Positions 11,637-22,946 of a stretch of DNA of 64,000 nt are shown here, one piece after another. The notes under the pieces are model-generated. The model was not told the DNA's origin, did no database searches, and saw only the letters and a list, made by a program, of their open reading frames with translations. Location of the stretch: NCBI GenBank assembly GCA_029215795.1, contig JARDYH010000002.1, positions 364,772,973 to 364,836,972 of the forward strand, written 5' to 3'. The translations under genes and the position numbers were made by a program. The DNA is from Anniella stebbinsi (Eukaryota; Chordata; Lepidosauria; Squamata; Anniellidae). The stretch's first letter is position 1. Every line of letters starts with the position of its first letter.

Positions 11637-11826
11637 GGGTGTGTGGATAAGAAAACTTGCTTTGCATGCAAAAGGTCCCAGGTTCAATCCTCAGCAGCAT
11701 CTCCAAATAGGGCAAGGAAAGAATCCTGCCTGAAACTCTGGAGAGCCGTTGCTGCCTGTCAGTGTAGACAATACTGAGCTAGATGCACCAAGGGTCTGAT
11801 TCAGTACAAGGCAGCTTCCTATATTC
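11637..11826 (+). mobile_element. tRNA-derived SINE
   Basis: Has a tRNA-like head: TTGCTTTGCATGCAAAAGG followed by a B-box-like GGTTCAATCC at about 11681-11690, then a body containing CTGAGCTAGATGCACCAAGG, TCTGATTCAGTAC and AAGGCAGCTTCCTATATTCC. A second copy lies at 33232-33420. Not a functional tRNA: the A-box half is degraded. Confidence 0.8.
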
Positions 11827-12236
11827 CTAATTCCAGTTTAAAGGTAAAAAAAACCCCATAGAAACTATTGCTCATTGAGAGTTAGCAACAGAACAGCAAC
11901 CTGAACAGGGAGGCACACAGGTCTCCTGTTCACGGTCTACCATACTGTGGCGAGATGCATGGCATTTCTATTTAAATTACCTCATTTCCCCCTAAATCAG
12001 CATTATTGTTCTGTATTTGTTTGGGAAGGGGAGATGCATTGCCACCCCTTTTGACAATTCATCACCCTCGGAGTTGGAGATGCATAAATGTTACAAAAGT
12101 ACAGTGGCTTTTACAACTGCGATTACGTGGCTGGTAGAGGCTATTGGAAAAGTATCCACATGAGTAGACTGAACTGAACTTTCAAGCCCTGCCGATTCAT
12201 TTTAAGCCATCAAATGTGCAATTTTAGCTAGTTTAC

Positions 12237-12275
<39 letters not shown>

Positions 12276-12714
12276 AGATAGATAGATAGAGATGATACAA
12301 ATTTGGTATTTCAGATCTGAATTTTGGAAATTTGGCCAAAGTTCAAATACGGTTAAACTTTCGTTTTCCTTTGGGTGTGAACAAGACTTGGGTTTGTCAT
12401 AGCTGAATCAGGTAAATGATCTATCCCTCTTCATTGTTGCTTTACATCTGTACACAGTGAGGAATCCCTCCTCTCCCGATCTTTTGCAAACGTTTGCAAA
12501 CAGTGCTTAAGTCAACATAGACCACAGTGACAGCTGATAGAAACTGCAGAGAGCAACAAAAATGGCTGAATTAAGCACTATTTAAACTAACCCTACTATA
12601 CGTGAATGACTCACAGCTTTCTCATCACTGAGACTTTTATCAGTAGACAAGCTGCCCCTCTTCTGTGTGGTTGTGGATCTTTCTTTCTTTCTCTTTCTTT
12701 GAGACTCAAGACAA
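11827..12714. other. Unassigned sequence with (AT)n/(GATA)n
   Basis: Contains an (AT)n run at about 12238-12272 followed by (GATA)n to about 12291. Nothing else recognised. Confidence 0.5.
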
Positions 12715-13140
12715 ATAAAAGGAAGTACATAGTTTCCAAACTATGGGATCTGCTCCCACAAGAATTGGTGATGGCCACCACCTTGGGTGGCTCTAAAGGA
12801 GGATTAGACACATTCATGGAGAATAAGCTATCAATGGCTACTGGTCCTGATGGCTAGATATTACCTTCAGGGTGCATGTTTAGGCAGAAAAAAAGTCATG
12901 GCTGGCTGAGGGTGGGAGTTGTAGAACTGTTTTTCCATCTCAACATTTATAGGATTGCATCCTTCATATCAGAGGCAGTCTGCCTCTGTATACAAGTTGC
13001 TGAGGAACATGGGGGAGATGGGGTGTTCCACTCTTGTCCTGCTTGTGGACTTCCCATTGGGGCAGCTGTGTAAACAGAATGCTGGATGAGATGGGCCTTA
13101 GCTTGTATTCAGCAGGGCTCTTCTTACATTCTTATTATGT
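12715..13140 (+). mobile_element. CR1-like LINE 3' end (second subfamily)
   Basis: Reads TTTCCAAACTATGGGATCTG, CTAAAGGAGGATTAGACA, TGGAGAATAAGCTATC, GAGATGGGCCTT and ends GCAGGGCTCTTCTTACATTC. This is the CR1 subfamily whose 3' end is seen in reverse at 33573-33960 and 63843-64000. No intact frame. Confidence 0.7.
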
Positions 13141-13957
13141 GTCCAATCTACCAGAGTGTTCTTCAGTGGAAGCCCCATAAAAATGAAGTCAGGAACTTCC
13201 CTGGTGCCTTGGGGCCTGTGCCAAATTTGCCCCATGCAGATTGACAATTATCCTATCAAATCTGGGACTTTTCACCCTGTGTTTTTCAATAATAGATGCA
13301 GCCTGGGGGCTTACAATCCATTGCATGGCACTGGCAGCAATGGAGGGTTTTATATTTTTCTTATGCCCCCATGCGAGTGGGATGGCTGAGGGATGGATGA
13401 GAACTTCATTTCTTTTTCTTGCAAAACATGCATGCCCCGTTCAAAGCCTCAAAGGTGAGCATGAGCGTGTGCCCACCCAAAATATTCACACATTATAGAA
13501 CACATTCATTCATTTCCTTCCCAATTCCCAGTTCACTTTGCTCAAATTTCCCTCAGTAGAATGAATCAACCCTGCTTTAATCTATGGAGGAAATGTGTTC
13601 AGATGTGCATTGGTGCAAACAGGAGAAGATTTGCACCTATTCCCCCATTCGATCACTGTTCAATTTGCACAAGTTTTCCTGTTCACGCGTAGCGAGCAGG
13701 CACGAGATGAATAGTGAGATGATGTCTGATGAATCCTAGTGATCTCGAACGTCACTCATTCGTCCCTGCCTAGGCAGGGTGTTCCAGTTCTCTATTGGGG
13801 CCCTGCACACTTACATCAAATTAAAATAAAAAGCTACAGTCACCTACACACTGAACAAGATGTAATGTAGCATGTAGTTTAGCCCTCAGTCAAGACTAAC
13901 AGAAACTTCCAACAGAAGAAAGGAGTGCAGGGAATGGGCAAACCAAGTCTGAGTTAA
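13141..13957. other. Unassigned sequence
   Basis: No recognisable element until the target duplication AATACAAT at 13958-13965 of the next element. Confidence 0.4.
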
Positions 13958-14099
13958 AATACAATTAGGCTGACCATACATCCGGTTTCCCTCGGACAAG
14001 TCTGGAAATGGGATGCCAAAATGGTGTCTGGGGGGAAATCAGCATATTTCCGCCAAAGTCTGGGAATTGCTGCCTTCCCAGGGGCCATCCTAGGCTTGT

Positions 14100-14420
14100 A
14101 TGTGCCATCGTGCAGGGCAGGGACAAGCCTTGGATGACCCTGGGAGAGAGGCTGGAAGTCGCATTTCGGCGCATCCAAAACACGACTTCCAGCCTCTTTC
14201 CCAGGGCCGTCTGGGGCTTTCCTTGGCCTGCACCACTGCACAGGACAAGTGCAAGCCTTGGACGGCCCTGGGAGAGAGGCTGGAAGTCGTGTTTTGGACA
14301 CGCTGAAACGCGACTTCCAGCCCTTCCCCTGGGCCAATCCAGGGCTTTCCTTGGCCTGTGCCATTGCACAGAGCAAGGACAAGCGCCAGACGGCCCTGGG
14401 AGAGAGGCTGGAAGGAACAG
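14100..14420. repeat. ~129-bp tandem units with internal inverted words
   Basis: CCCTGGGAGAGAGGCTGGAA starts near 14139, 14267 and 14396, giving a period of about 129 bp. Each unit also carries the inverse text CGACTTCCAGCC..CCCAGGGCC, so units are locally palindromic. This creates several overlapping open frames on both strands, which I treat as repeat artefacts. Confidence 0.8.
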
Positions 14421-14483
14421 CTGGAAGCTGGAGCAGCTGGAGCGGAGCAGCAGGAGCCTTGAGTAAGGAGAGGTGTGTGTGTG

Positions 14484-14700
14484 TGAATGGGGTGCATGGT
14501 TGAATGGATGCGTGTGCGTGTGTTTTGGGGTGATTGATCCTGCGGGACTTTGTGTGTTTCTGTGTGTGTTGGGAGTGTGTGATGGATGAATGGGGTGCAT
14601 GGTTGTTTTCTATGAGTGGGTGTGTGTGCGTGTGTTTTGGGGTGTCTGATCCTGAGGGATTTTGTGTGTTTCTGTGTGTGCATGTGGGTGTGTATAAGTC
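14484..14700. repeat. GT-rich minisatellite, period ~104 bp
   Basis: Two copies begin at GAATGGGGTGCATGG (about 14484 and 14588) and contain GTGTGTTTTGGGGTG and TGTGTGTTTCTGTGTGTG. Confidence 0.75.
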
Positions 14701-15261
14701 AGGGGGGATGGTATGGAGTTGATATTTCTATTTAGAGGAAATATATTTGAGTGAATTAATTTTCTAAGAATATATTTAGAGATGATTTTAGGAAATTGGT
14801 TTAGCTTTCTGGAAAATAGGTGTTTTGCTGAAACAGAAAACTGGCTTCAAAGCAGTCCCTTTGTCTGGTTACCTCACCTGTTTGCTTTTCTTTGATTGCT
14901 TTGTTGGAGGAGAACATTGTAATACAGTTATGTATGAATTGACTTATTAGCAATATTTATTTACCACTTCTTCTTTGAATAAATCATGAATCAATTTAGA
15001 AAAACTGCAATGGTATCTTATTAGAGGTTTATTTCAAGACAGCTCATGTCTATGTGAAAGGCAAAGTAAATGGATTCAATTTCGATGGGTCTTTTAAACA
15101 TAATGATAACATAAGTTATTATCCGTCTCTATTGAAGGATGATTGTTGCTGGCCATGGTGTTTTTACTTCATTTATGTGATATTTACTAGTGCTGGCAAT
15201 TGTTTTATCCTTTTAGTAACTGTACAGAAACAGACAATTCTTGTTAAATATAGTATCCTCC

Positions 15262-15373
15262 CCCACACTGGTTCTCTCCAGATGTGTTGGATACAACTCC
15301 CAACACACAGTAAGCATGACCAGGTAGGAGTCATAGTCAAAGACATTTGGAGAGGATCGGGTTGGGGAAGGCT
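15262..15373. mobile_element. Foldback MITE (ACTCC.A..TGTTGGA family)
   Basis: Reads CTCCAGATGTGTTGGATACA and, inverted, GTCATAGTC..ACATTTGGAGAGGATCG, ending GGGGAAGGCTG. The same palindromic family occurs at 23636-23775, 49760-49965 and 62120-62215. Confidence 0.6.
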
Positions 15374-15779
15374 GAAATACATAGAGTTCTAAGATTAGTT
15401 TTAAAAGTCATATTCCTCCTCAGTTTATTAATCTTCACAAGATCATATCTAGCTGAGCTGAAGTCTAGATCCACATTATATATTGTATCTTCTATATATT
15501 TCCTCAATTAATTCTCAAAACTCGTGCCAGACTGTTAATGAATTTTCCAATTAATTCACTGATCTTTTGGATATAACTATTAGCCAATGGGTATGGTGGG
15601 TGGGGTGGGTGGAAAAGGGTTTTTCACTTCTCCTGTAATTGCTAGTTATTTCATATTGTCCACCTGAAATTTCTGAAGTCTGAAAGCCCAAAGTAAAATT
15701 GTTAAAAGTGCTAAAGACATTTCCATTAAGGTATTTCCATTGAATTTCTACTGATGAAAATTCTGACCAGCAAAATATC

Positions 15780-16109
15780 TCAACCTCTGCCAATATGAGC
15801 AAGATTTCTTAAAACCTTTGCTGGGTCTTTCTTTTCCTCTTCCGTTTCTACAACATTTTTGTCATTAGGTATTGCTATGCCAATGAGGTAGTTGTGTTTT
15901 TTTTCTATTTTATATGTATGACTGTTGTGTCTGGTCACTTGCAATGTATTGTCTTGTCCCAGCATAGCATGGCTTGGCTTGACTTGTTTGAGTGTGTCTG
16001 GATCTCCTAGGCTCTGAAAGCATCTTTCTGGAAAGCACCTGCTGGTTGCATGATCGAGGAGGCCAGGTTCTGTGAGTGCATAGTTGTGCTTGACAGGAGG
16101 GACTTGCAC
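15780..16109 (-). pseudogene. Possible LINE ORF fragment (weak)
   Basis: A 109-codon open frame on the minus strand includes KKHNYLIGIAIPNDKNVVET, which resembles a YLIDIAVPNDxN-type block I associate from memory with the C-terminal region of some non-LTR retrotransposon ORFs. The upstream text has no second motif I recognise, and the frame ends shortly after. It lies inside the 3.1-kb hAT-like element, so it could be a captured fragment. The alternative is chance. Confidence 0.3.
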
Positions 16110-17069
16110 TTGCTAGAGTAAGGTGAATAGATGTGAAGAGGCTGCAATCCTACATTCCTTTATCTGGGAGTAAGCTTTATTGAAATCAACAAGAGTTATT
16201 TCTAAAGTTTCTTTGGGCAGTTTTCTTTGGAACCCCGACTGGGATTTCTGTTCTCTACACACTGAGGCAGTGTAAATTCAGGATATACTTGGAAAAAAGC
16301 AGGGAAAGATCCTTGTCTAGCATTGTGATGATGGGCATCTGTTCTGGCCTTTCTTTGTATTGCTATGGACCATGATTTGGTTTACATGGCTAATGAACCA
16401 GAGATATAATGACACATTTTTAGATTAGTTTCTCACTTAAAAACCAGAAGTTGAAACAAGCTTAAGAGGTGGGAAGTGATTGCAACAAGCCTTTAGTCTA
16501 TTTTGTTCCATGGCTAATGTTTGCAGGATAATCATATTTTATACTCTTCCTGCATGCTACATTGCTCGTTTGTTGTACTAGATTTTTCTGCACTTGTCAA
16601 CTGCTTCATTTGTTCAATGGTAGCAATATGCTGAATCTGTGAGTATGGATAAGAGAAAAGTGATGGGGAAAGTGTGGTAAATGTTAGGAAAGGTGAGACT
16701 ATGATTATCCAGTGAAGGATTTGCAGTCAGAAAAGATATTTGAGGGAAGGGGAAACTATCACACAGAGCATAGCCAAAGTTTCAAAGTACAGTAAAGCTA
16801 CAAAAATAGGAGTGAGTAAAGTTAATTTCAGATACATTGAATGTCTCACTTGTTCTTTATTTTAGTGATTTTAACATGAAGATGTTGTGTAGAACAGGTT
16901 TGTCTTAATTGTATGCTGTGAAATCAGACATCTGGCCAAGGCCATGTTTGGGTGGGCACACCCCCTTGGGGGATGGACATGTTGGTGGGCACGCCCCCTT
17001 GGGGCGGCCATGTTGTCCTCCTTTTTGGTTTCCAAAATAGGGTCACCCTAAATACAATAAGCTCGTCAT

Positions 17070-17400
17070 TCATTCATTTCTTTTTTAAAAAAATTATATA
17101 CCACCCTTCATTATGAAGTCACAGGGGGGTGGTCAAGTTCACTAAAACAACAGGTAAAATGAAAGACAAAGCTAAAAACAAACAAATAATCTACTCAGGT
17201 AGGCATTGAAATCAACAAACGCTTAGGCAAACAGATGCACTTCGAACAGGTGCCGAAACACCATCAAGGTGTCACCCTGCAGCGGGGACAGCATTCCAAA
17301 GCCAGAGCATCACCACAGAAAAAGCCCTTCTCCTCTCCCTGGTTGCCATGAGATGTACCTGTGCAGGTAGTGAGACAGTCAGGACCTGTGGATTTCAGAG
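17070..17400 (-). mobile_element. L2-like LINE 3' end, minus strand
   Basis: On the minus strand the text translates in pieces to a C-terminal stretch like EEKGFFCGDALALECCP, the equivalent of the L2 block RERAFSVVAPQLWND, then runs into a 3' UTR ending in an A-rich tail (T-rich near 17080). Strongly diverged from the young L2 copies. Confidence 0.55.
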
Positions 17401-17551
17401 AACTCCCTGCCCCCAAGGAGCCTACAATCTAGAATTCAACACAGGGGAGGCAAAAGAAGATAGGGAAGGAGATGAAAACAGAGATAAACAGGGCATGTTA
17501 TTTCATTATTCACGTGATGTACGGCATTTAAGTATTTTCCATCACGTAATT

Positions 17552-17700
17552 ATGGGAGCCAGCGTTGGGTAGTGGTTAGATCGTTGGGTTGGGACTTGGG
17601 GTTCTGGTCTGCACTTGAAGTTGCCTGGGTGATTTTGGTCCAGTTACTGAGTCTCAGCCTAACCTACCTCACAGGATTGTTGAGAGGATAAAAAAGAGAG
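17552..17700 (+). mobile_element. Squamate-type tRNA-derived SINE
   Basis: Begins GGGAGCCAGCGTTGGGTAGT and GGTTAGATCGTTGGGTT, with a degraded B box, then GTCCAGTTACTGAGTCTCAG, CCTAACCTACCTCACAGGAT and TGTTGAGAGGATAAAA. A reverse-orientation copy lies at 63665-63842. Confidence 0.8.
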
Positions 17701-17806
17701 GAGGAGGAGGATCATGCATGCCTCAGATGGTGGTAGGGATTCCAGGCCTGAGAAGGCTCAGATGCTGGAAACTCTGTGAGTGGAGCCCGGGGGTAGAATT
17801 GAGGCT

Positions 17807-18154
17807 GCCTCTACAAGAGAGGTTTAATGCTCTTTCAAGCCGCTTAAATTTTTTTACCTCTACAAGAACGGAGCGCAAATCGGGTGTACAGGCGCGTTAT
17901 CTCTCCGATTATGCGCATTATCAAATGCGCGTTAAACAGCGAGTTTTATTTTGCTCCGGCCGTTAAAGCGCATTTTGCCTATGTGAACAAGCGCTTATGC
18001 ACATTAACTACTTGTAAAGCGCATTTTGGTCATCCCTTAATGCGCTTCGCCGCCTCTCGCCGCCTCTCGTGCAGAGGTAATAGGTGTAAATGCGCTTCAG
18101 CGATTATGCGCATAATCGCCTAACCAGGAGCAAAAGCGAATCCTTGTAGAGGGG
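17807..18154 (+). mobile_element. GCGCATTA-rich MITE, copy 1
   Basis: Ends are GCCTCTACAAGAG and CCTTGTAGAGG, an inverted terminal repeat of about 11 bp. The interior is packed with GCGCATT, AATGCGC, AAGCGC and TTATGCGCATAAT-like palindromic words. It aligns over its whole length to the reverse complement of 22947-23284. It is non-coding and no target duplication is evident. I do not recognise the family. Confidence 0.75.
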
Positions 18155-18530
18155 ATCCGAGTGAGGTAGGGGAAGAGCCGGTAGCATTCTGCAGTGGGGC
18201 ACCACCTGGTGGGTTAGGGAGCAAAGTCTGGCTGTGCACTGTGGCTCAGGGGCAAAGCCTGATGGACATGGGGTGGAAGTAAGAGAGAGAAAAGTAAAGC
18301 CACACAGAACATGATGGTGTCCCCAGCCCCTCAGCCTGAGATTTTACTCCTTTGCCTGAAGATGTTTGAGAAGCAAGCTATAACCCTGAAACGTCTGTTC
18401 CAACCCTGCAGGGAAGCCTTGGCATGCTCCAGAGCATGACTGAAGGCCAAACCAAATGTTCATTAGAGCTCACAGCATGACACTGGGCACGCTAGCCTTT
18501 TCCACGCTCCTGTAAGAGAAGAGAGCCAAT
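18155..18530. other. Unassigned sequence
   Basis: No recognisable element. Confidence 0.4.
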
Positions 18531-18537
18531 TAAGGTG

Positions 18538-18577
<40 letters not shown>

Positions 18578-18581
18578 TTAA
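18538..18581. repeat. (CTTT)n microsatellite
   Basis: About ten tetranucleotide units. Confidence 0.95.
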
Positions 18582-18929
18582 CCACTTCATGGCAGGCGGG
18601 GGGGTGGATCAGAGGAGGGGGTTTCTAGGGGAAAAATAGGCAAGGGAGCTTAGAGTCTCCTCTTCAAGAGTGTCACACAGTCCCAACCCAAATCAGGGCC
18701 AAGCACACTGGCAGGAGGGTAAAGAAGGCTTAGCACATATGGCTCAACTATGTGTGGTTTAACAAACGTTTAATTTGGCCCTGATATAGTCAAGGGAGGA
18801 AATTCAGTCTTTGCGAATTCTGGTATGAACTGACTCAATCCACATCTCCAGTGTATTTATTGATTTATTTCATTACAGTTCATGTAGATTAGAACTTGGT
18901 TATCTACTGGCTTTTGCTTTTCCCAAATG

Positions 18930-19031
18930 AGTCATTTCTCTCTCTCTCTCTCTCTGAATCTGCCCAAAATGTAGTATCTGCATTCATAGTTAGATATATA
19001 TTTCTGAATGTATTTTCACTCTAATCTGAAC

Positions 19032-19092
<61 letters not shown>

Positions 19093-19220
19093 TACAAATC
19101 TCTCTAGAAAGAGAGAGAGAATGTTCAGATTAGAGTGAGAATACATTCAGAAATACATATTTTACTATGAACTCAGATGCTAAGTTTCGGACAGATCTTT
19201 TTTGAAGAAATCACAAATTA
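18930..19220. repeat. Long inverted repeat with microsatellite loop
   Basis: Left arm about 18954-19034 and right arm about 19121-19198 are complementary with few mismatches; key words are TTTCTGAATGTATT and CACTCTAATCTGAACA on the left and their inverses on the right. The loop is a (GT)n run followed by (GA)n, at about 19034-19092. Weaker complementarity extends outward. This is a foldback MITE-like structure; no target duplication found. Confidence 0.8.
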
Positions 19221-19542
19221 ATGCAGAAGCAGCAGGACAAGACTTATGAACGAATGCATGCAAAAGTGATTGGCACTGGAAATCCTGACCCATCCCAAGC
19301 CCAGTAGCTAAGCATCATGGCAGCTGCATTTTCCAATATGCATGAAGGGGACTCTGTCTTTCTTCAGTAACTAGTAGAAAGAGTGTGGGGTAAGTGTGGG
19401 AGGAGAGGTGTGGGGTGTAAGCAGACATCTGAGCAAGGCTCCACCCTGATCTGCCACACAACACCCCCCAGACTTTTAGGCTTCACCCCTCAAGTCTCAG
19501 AATTTGAGCCTCAGAATCTTCAGTTGAATGAACTCATATGTG

Positions 19543-19956
19543 CCAGGGATGTGCCAAAGTTCTACGAATTCCATCTCAAATCCAGCTTGAGTCCATATCA
19601 GATTGTGAGCTTTGGTTTTTTTTTCTTTCTGCACAAAAATCCATGCATGTTACCATGCATATTTTTCCAACTGCGCATATCAGTTGTGCACATCTTTGAT
19701 AATGTATGCATGCTTCTCCCAGCGATTAAAGTGTATTTGTGAGCATTTTTCAAAAGTACTCATTTTTTCATACACATTTCTCAAATGTACACATGCTGTT
19801 GAACATATTTCTTCTTATCCGCTAATCACATTGCAATGGTGGAAATGTATGGACTTCAACCATGGATTGCGTCTGAGTCCATGTTCAGTCAGGAAGGTGT
19901 GAACCTGGTAAATCCTGATCAAAAATGAACTGAAACAAATTTCTCATACATCCCTA
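19543..19956. mobile_element. AT-rich hAT-like MITE
   Basis: Left end CAGGGATGTGCCAAAGTTC, right end ACAAATTTCTCATACATCCCTA. The interior shares TTGCAATG and TGAGTCCATGTTCAGTC..AAGGTGTGAAC blocks, inverted, with 946-1363. Confidence 0.6.
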
Positions 19957-20077
19957 ATATATATACCCATAGGGCAATGTTCCTCAGCCTAATGCCCTCC
20001 AGAAGTGCTGGACCTCAATTCCCACTATCCCCATTGATGGGCAGCAAAGAAGTTGGCCATGCTGGTGGGAAGATAGT

Positions 20078-20140
20078 TCCGGCTATTGGGCAGTATAAAA
20101 ATGCAATAAATAAAATAAATAATAATAAAAATAAAATGCA
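20078..20140 (+). repeat. L2 3' tail fragment
   Basis: GGCTATTGGGCAGTATAAAA followed by (AATAAA)-rich sequence matches the end of the L2 copies at 21110 and 30148. Confidence 0.65.
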
Positions 20141-20434
20141 AGCAGTCCAACTCAGCTGGAGAACACTTGGGTTGGGGAAGTTTGCTGCCACTTCTTTGAT
20201 TCATTTCCCCCCAAAACTTCTTGACTTGATTTTGCTCACAAGGTGTCTCCATTGATATCTCTTCCAGAGGAAATGAATCCTGCTCCACGCTTCGCACTAG
20301 ACAGAGAAAGACTGAAACTGTATGTATGAACAATACTCGTTCATAAATATATCACCTAAGTTGGCTTTCAGCGTGAGTCAAGAGGTGGAGATTTCCAAAC
20401 CTGGGTGTGGTCGTTCAAAATTTGGGCCAGAGCC

Positions 20435-20530
20435 TAAGGCTGCAATCTTATCCATGTTTACTTGGAGGTAAGTCCCATTGGCTCCAATGGGCCTTACTGC
20501 CAGGTGAAAAGTGAGTATAAGACTGCAGCT
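20435..20530. repeat. Short dispersed repeat (GGCTGCAATCYTA family)
   Basis: AAGGCTGCAATCTTATCC, GTAAGTCCCATTGGC and the inverse-like GTATAAGACTGCAGC suggest a small foldback. Relatives at 16140-16200, 22628-22760, 40045-40125 and 48408-48495. Confidence 0.55.
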
Positions 20531-20574
20531 TTAATCTCCTCCTGTTCAATTTTTTCCTGTATTAGAAGACATAC

Positions 20575-21110
20575 CGGCTGTCGGTCCAGATCTGGGCCTG
20601 ATTCAAAGTACTGGTATTAACATTCAAAACCCTAAACGGCTTGGGGCCAGGTTATCTGAAGGAACGCCTTCTCCCATATGTACCTGCCTGGACCCTAAGT
20701 TCATCTTCGGGGGTCCTTCTCCATGAGCCCCTGCCAAAGAAAATAAGGCAGGTGGCTACCAGGAGGAGGGCTTCTTCTGCTGTGCACCCCGGCTGTGGAA
20801 TGAGCTCCCCAGAGAGGTTTGCCTGGCATTATACTCCTTCAGATGCCAGGTGAAGACCTTTTTATTTTCACAGTGTTTTAACAGTTCTTTATTTTGATTT
20901 TTAACCTGCTGTTTAAATTTGCATTTTAAATCCCTATCAATTTCTGCATGGCTGCTCGGTTTTTATCCTGCTTGTTTTATCCTGTATTTTAAATTATGTT
21001 TTTATACTGCTGTTGTTTTATATTTTGAATGGTTTTTATGGTTTTAATTTTTGTAAACCTCCCAGAGAGCTTTGGCTATTGGGCAGTATAAAATGCAGCA
21101 AATAAATAAT
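20575..21110 (+). mobile_element. L2-clade LINE 3' end
   Basis: Contains the ORF2 C-terminal region (LGPGYLKERLLPYVPAWTL-like) with frameshifts, then the 3' UTR CCCAGAGAGCTTTGGCTATT, GGGCAGTATAAA and a terminal AAATAAATAA. Confidence 0.85.
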
Positions 21111-21114
21111 TACA

Positions 21115-21416
21115 TATTCTCTATGGAAAGGAGGAAAGGTCTCCTGTATATTTAACAGTTGTATAGAAACGGGAATTTCAGCAGGTGTCATTCGTATGCA
21201 TGCCACACCTGGTGAAATTCCCTCTTCATCACAACAGTTAAAGTTTCAGGAGCCCTGCCCTCTTTTGTACCTGGTCTAGAGGGCAGGGCTCCTGCAGCTT
21301 TAACTGTTGTGATGAATTTTACCAGGCGCTGCATGCATACAAATGACACCTGCTGAAATTCCCTTTTCTATGCAACTGTTAAAGATACAGCAGCCTGGTC
21401 CTCCTTTTCATATGGT
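21115..21416. mobile_element. Palindromic hAT-like MITE, copy 1
   Basis: Two arms of about 140 bp are reverse complements (left: TTTAACAGTTGTATAGAAAC, GGGAATTTCAGCAGGTGTCA; right: their inverses), joined by a short centre. The right end is ATATGGTCACCCTA; the left end is degraded. Copies 2 and 3 at 35029 and 52395 show 8-bp target duplications. Confidence 0.75.
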
Positions 21417-21801
21417 CACCCTAACTTACACATCACTTAAAAAGAGGAAATGCAACACGCAAAAAAGAGGACAAAAGAGGGCAACAATTTGCATATTATT
21501 TGCATGTGTAAATTTGTATGAATAGGTTCAATTTTAGAACTAGTAACTGTAATTAAAATAGAAATAGAAGACATCCCACCATAGTGGAGAAGACTGATCA
21601 GGTTACCTTTGAACCTGCTCAGTCTGCTGTCCAGTGCCTAACTGTTGATGAGCTACTTTAAGGCCCTTGATGCTCTCTTGTCTTGTGGTTCTTTGACATT
21701 AAACCAGGCATTGATTATAGAAATATAGAACTGTCCACTGCAGGCTCTCCAAAAGAGAGGACTGACCTCAGAAAAGTAGGACACCTGACAACCCTAATCT
21801 A
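21417..21801. mobile_element. MITE related to 247-540
   Basis: Contains CATCCCACCATAGTGGAGAA, CAGTCTGCTGTCCAGTGCC and ends GGACACCTGACAACCCTA. Shares its interior with 247-540 and 44600-44905. The left border abuts the preceding palindromic MITE. Confidence 0.55.
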
Positions 21802-22627
21802 TTATCCCTAGGGATGACTACCCAAAGCCCTTCCTTCCCTCCGTGCCCATGCCATAGCAGGGAAAATTCAGGTCATTCAGTGTGATTGGGTGGGATGCTT
21901 TATATTGTTTGCCCAGGGCTGAATTCTTTTTGACAGCAGCAGATTTAATGCATCCGCGATGTGAGTGATTTCTTTGGAATTTGCCTAAAGTCACTGCTGA
22001 GGTCATGGTATATGGCACATGTACTCACAAGAGACCTTCCCATCTCTCTTTCCTCAGTCATGTCACTGAGTCAAGGAACGGACGATGAAAGGCTAATCTC
22101 CATCATTCTTTGCTTAAGACATCTTCTAAAGTGAATTTAAGGTTGGTTTATCATCCCTGGAGCCTTAAATCCTCCTAGTCCTCTGAGAACCAGGTGCTCA
22201 AACAACAATGGGTGGAAGACCTAGGAAGGAGTCAATCACTTCCATTTCTATTTCATATTACTTAATTTTGTTGATGCTTTTCAGACCAGCAGATGTTATT
22301 ATATTACAAGGATCCTCTTCATCACTTCATCACTCGAAACTGTTCTTGCTTGTGCATCTTTGAATTGGGGAGATGTGTAAATTCATGTGGGTTGTAGCTT
22401 TCAGTTTTTTGGGGGGTGGGGGTGGGGAAAGGGGTAGGCTGAAAAAAATAGAAAGCATCATAGTTATATAAAACATTACCAGAAAAAGAAACACCGAGAA
22501 ACAGAAAAAGAGTGTAGTTTTTAGGAAACATTCATAAAATTATGCTTGAAGCTAAAAAAACCAAACCATATGATTGCTTATAATATAGTAAATCACTGCT
22601 TTTAATTAATTAAATAATTACTATATT
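21802..22627. other. Unassigned sequence
   Basis: No recognisable genes or repeats apart from short A- or T-rich runs. Confidence 0.4.
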
Positions 22628-22760
22628 AAGGCTGCAATCCCACTGAGCTCCATAGGACTTACTTAGTAAACATGTATAGGATAAAGGTGTAAGGCCACAA
22701 TCCTAGGCACACTCACCTGGGAATATGCCCTAATGAATTCAATAAGATTTACTTTCATGC
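22628..22760. repeat. Two GGCTGCAATC-type short repeats
   Basis: AAGGCTGCAATCCCACTGAG and AAGGCCACAATCCTAGGCAC occur in succession, each followed by words of the TACTTAGTAAACATGTATAGG type. Confidence 0.5.
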
Positions 22761-22946
22761 AGACATGCACTGTAAATTAACACACTGATGCTTGCTGGTC
22801 CCAAATCTTAATCAGCAATGTGTGTGTGTGTTTCATTTGCCCCTTAATTCTTCTTCTATGATTTAGCAAAAAGAATTATTCCCAAAATTAAGATATATAT
22901 TATTTTAATGTTCTGATAATGGTATTTACCAGAAGCTTTCAGAGGT

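Larger units (their letters stand above)
13966..17050. mobile_element. 3.1-kb non-autonomous hAT-like element
   Basis: Flanked by an exact 8-bp target duplication AATACAAT (13958-13965 and 17051-17058), the hallmark length for hAT transposons. The left end is TAGGCTGACCATACATCC; the reverse-complemented right end is TAGGGTGACCCTATTTTGG. Internally it has three ~129-bp tandem units (14100-14420), a ~104-bp minisatellite (14484-14700), a foldback MITE (15262-15373) and a possible LINE-like frame (15780-16109). No hAT transposase is visible, so it must rely on an enzyme supplied in trans. It may be composite. Confidence 0.8.

Noticed and set aside
13954..14722. Open frames of 142-211 codons on both strands
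   Set aside because: They come from the 129-bp palindromic tandem units and GT-rich minisatellite and have repeat periodicity rather than protein domains.
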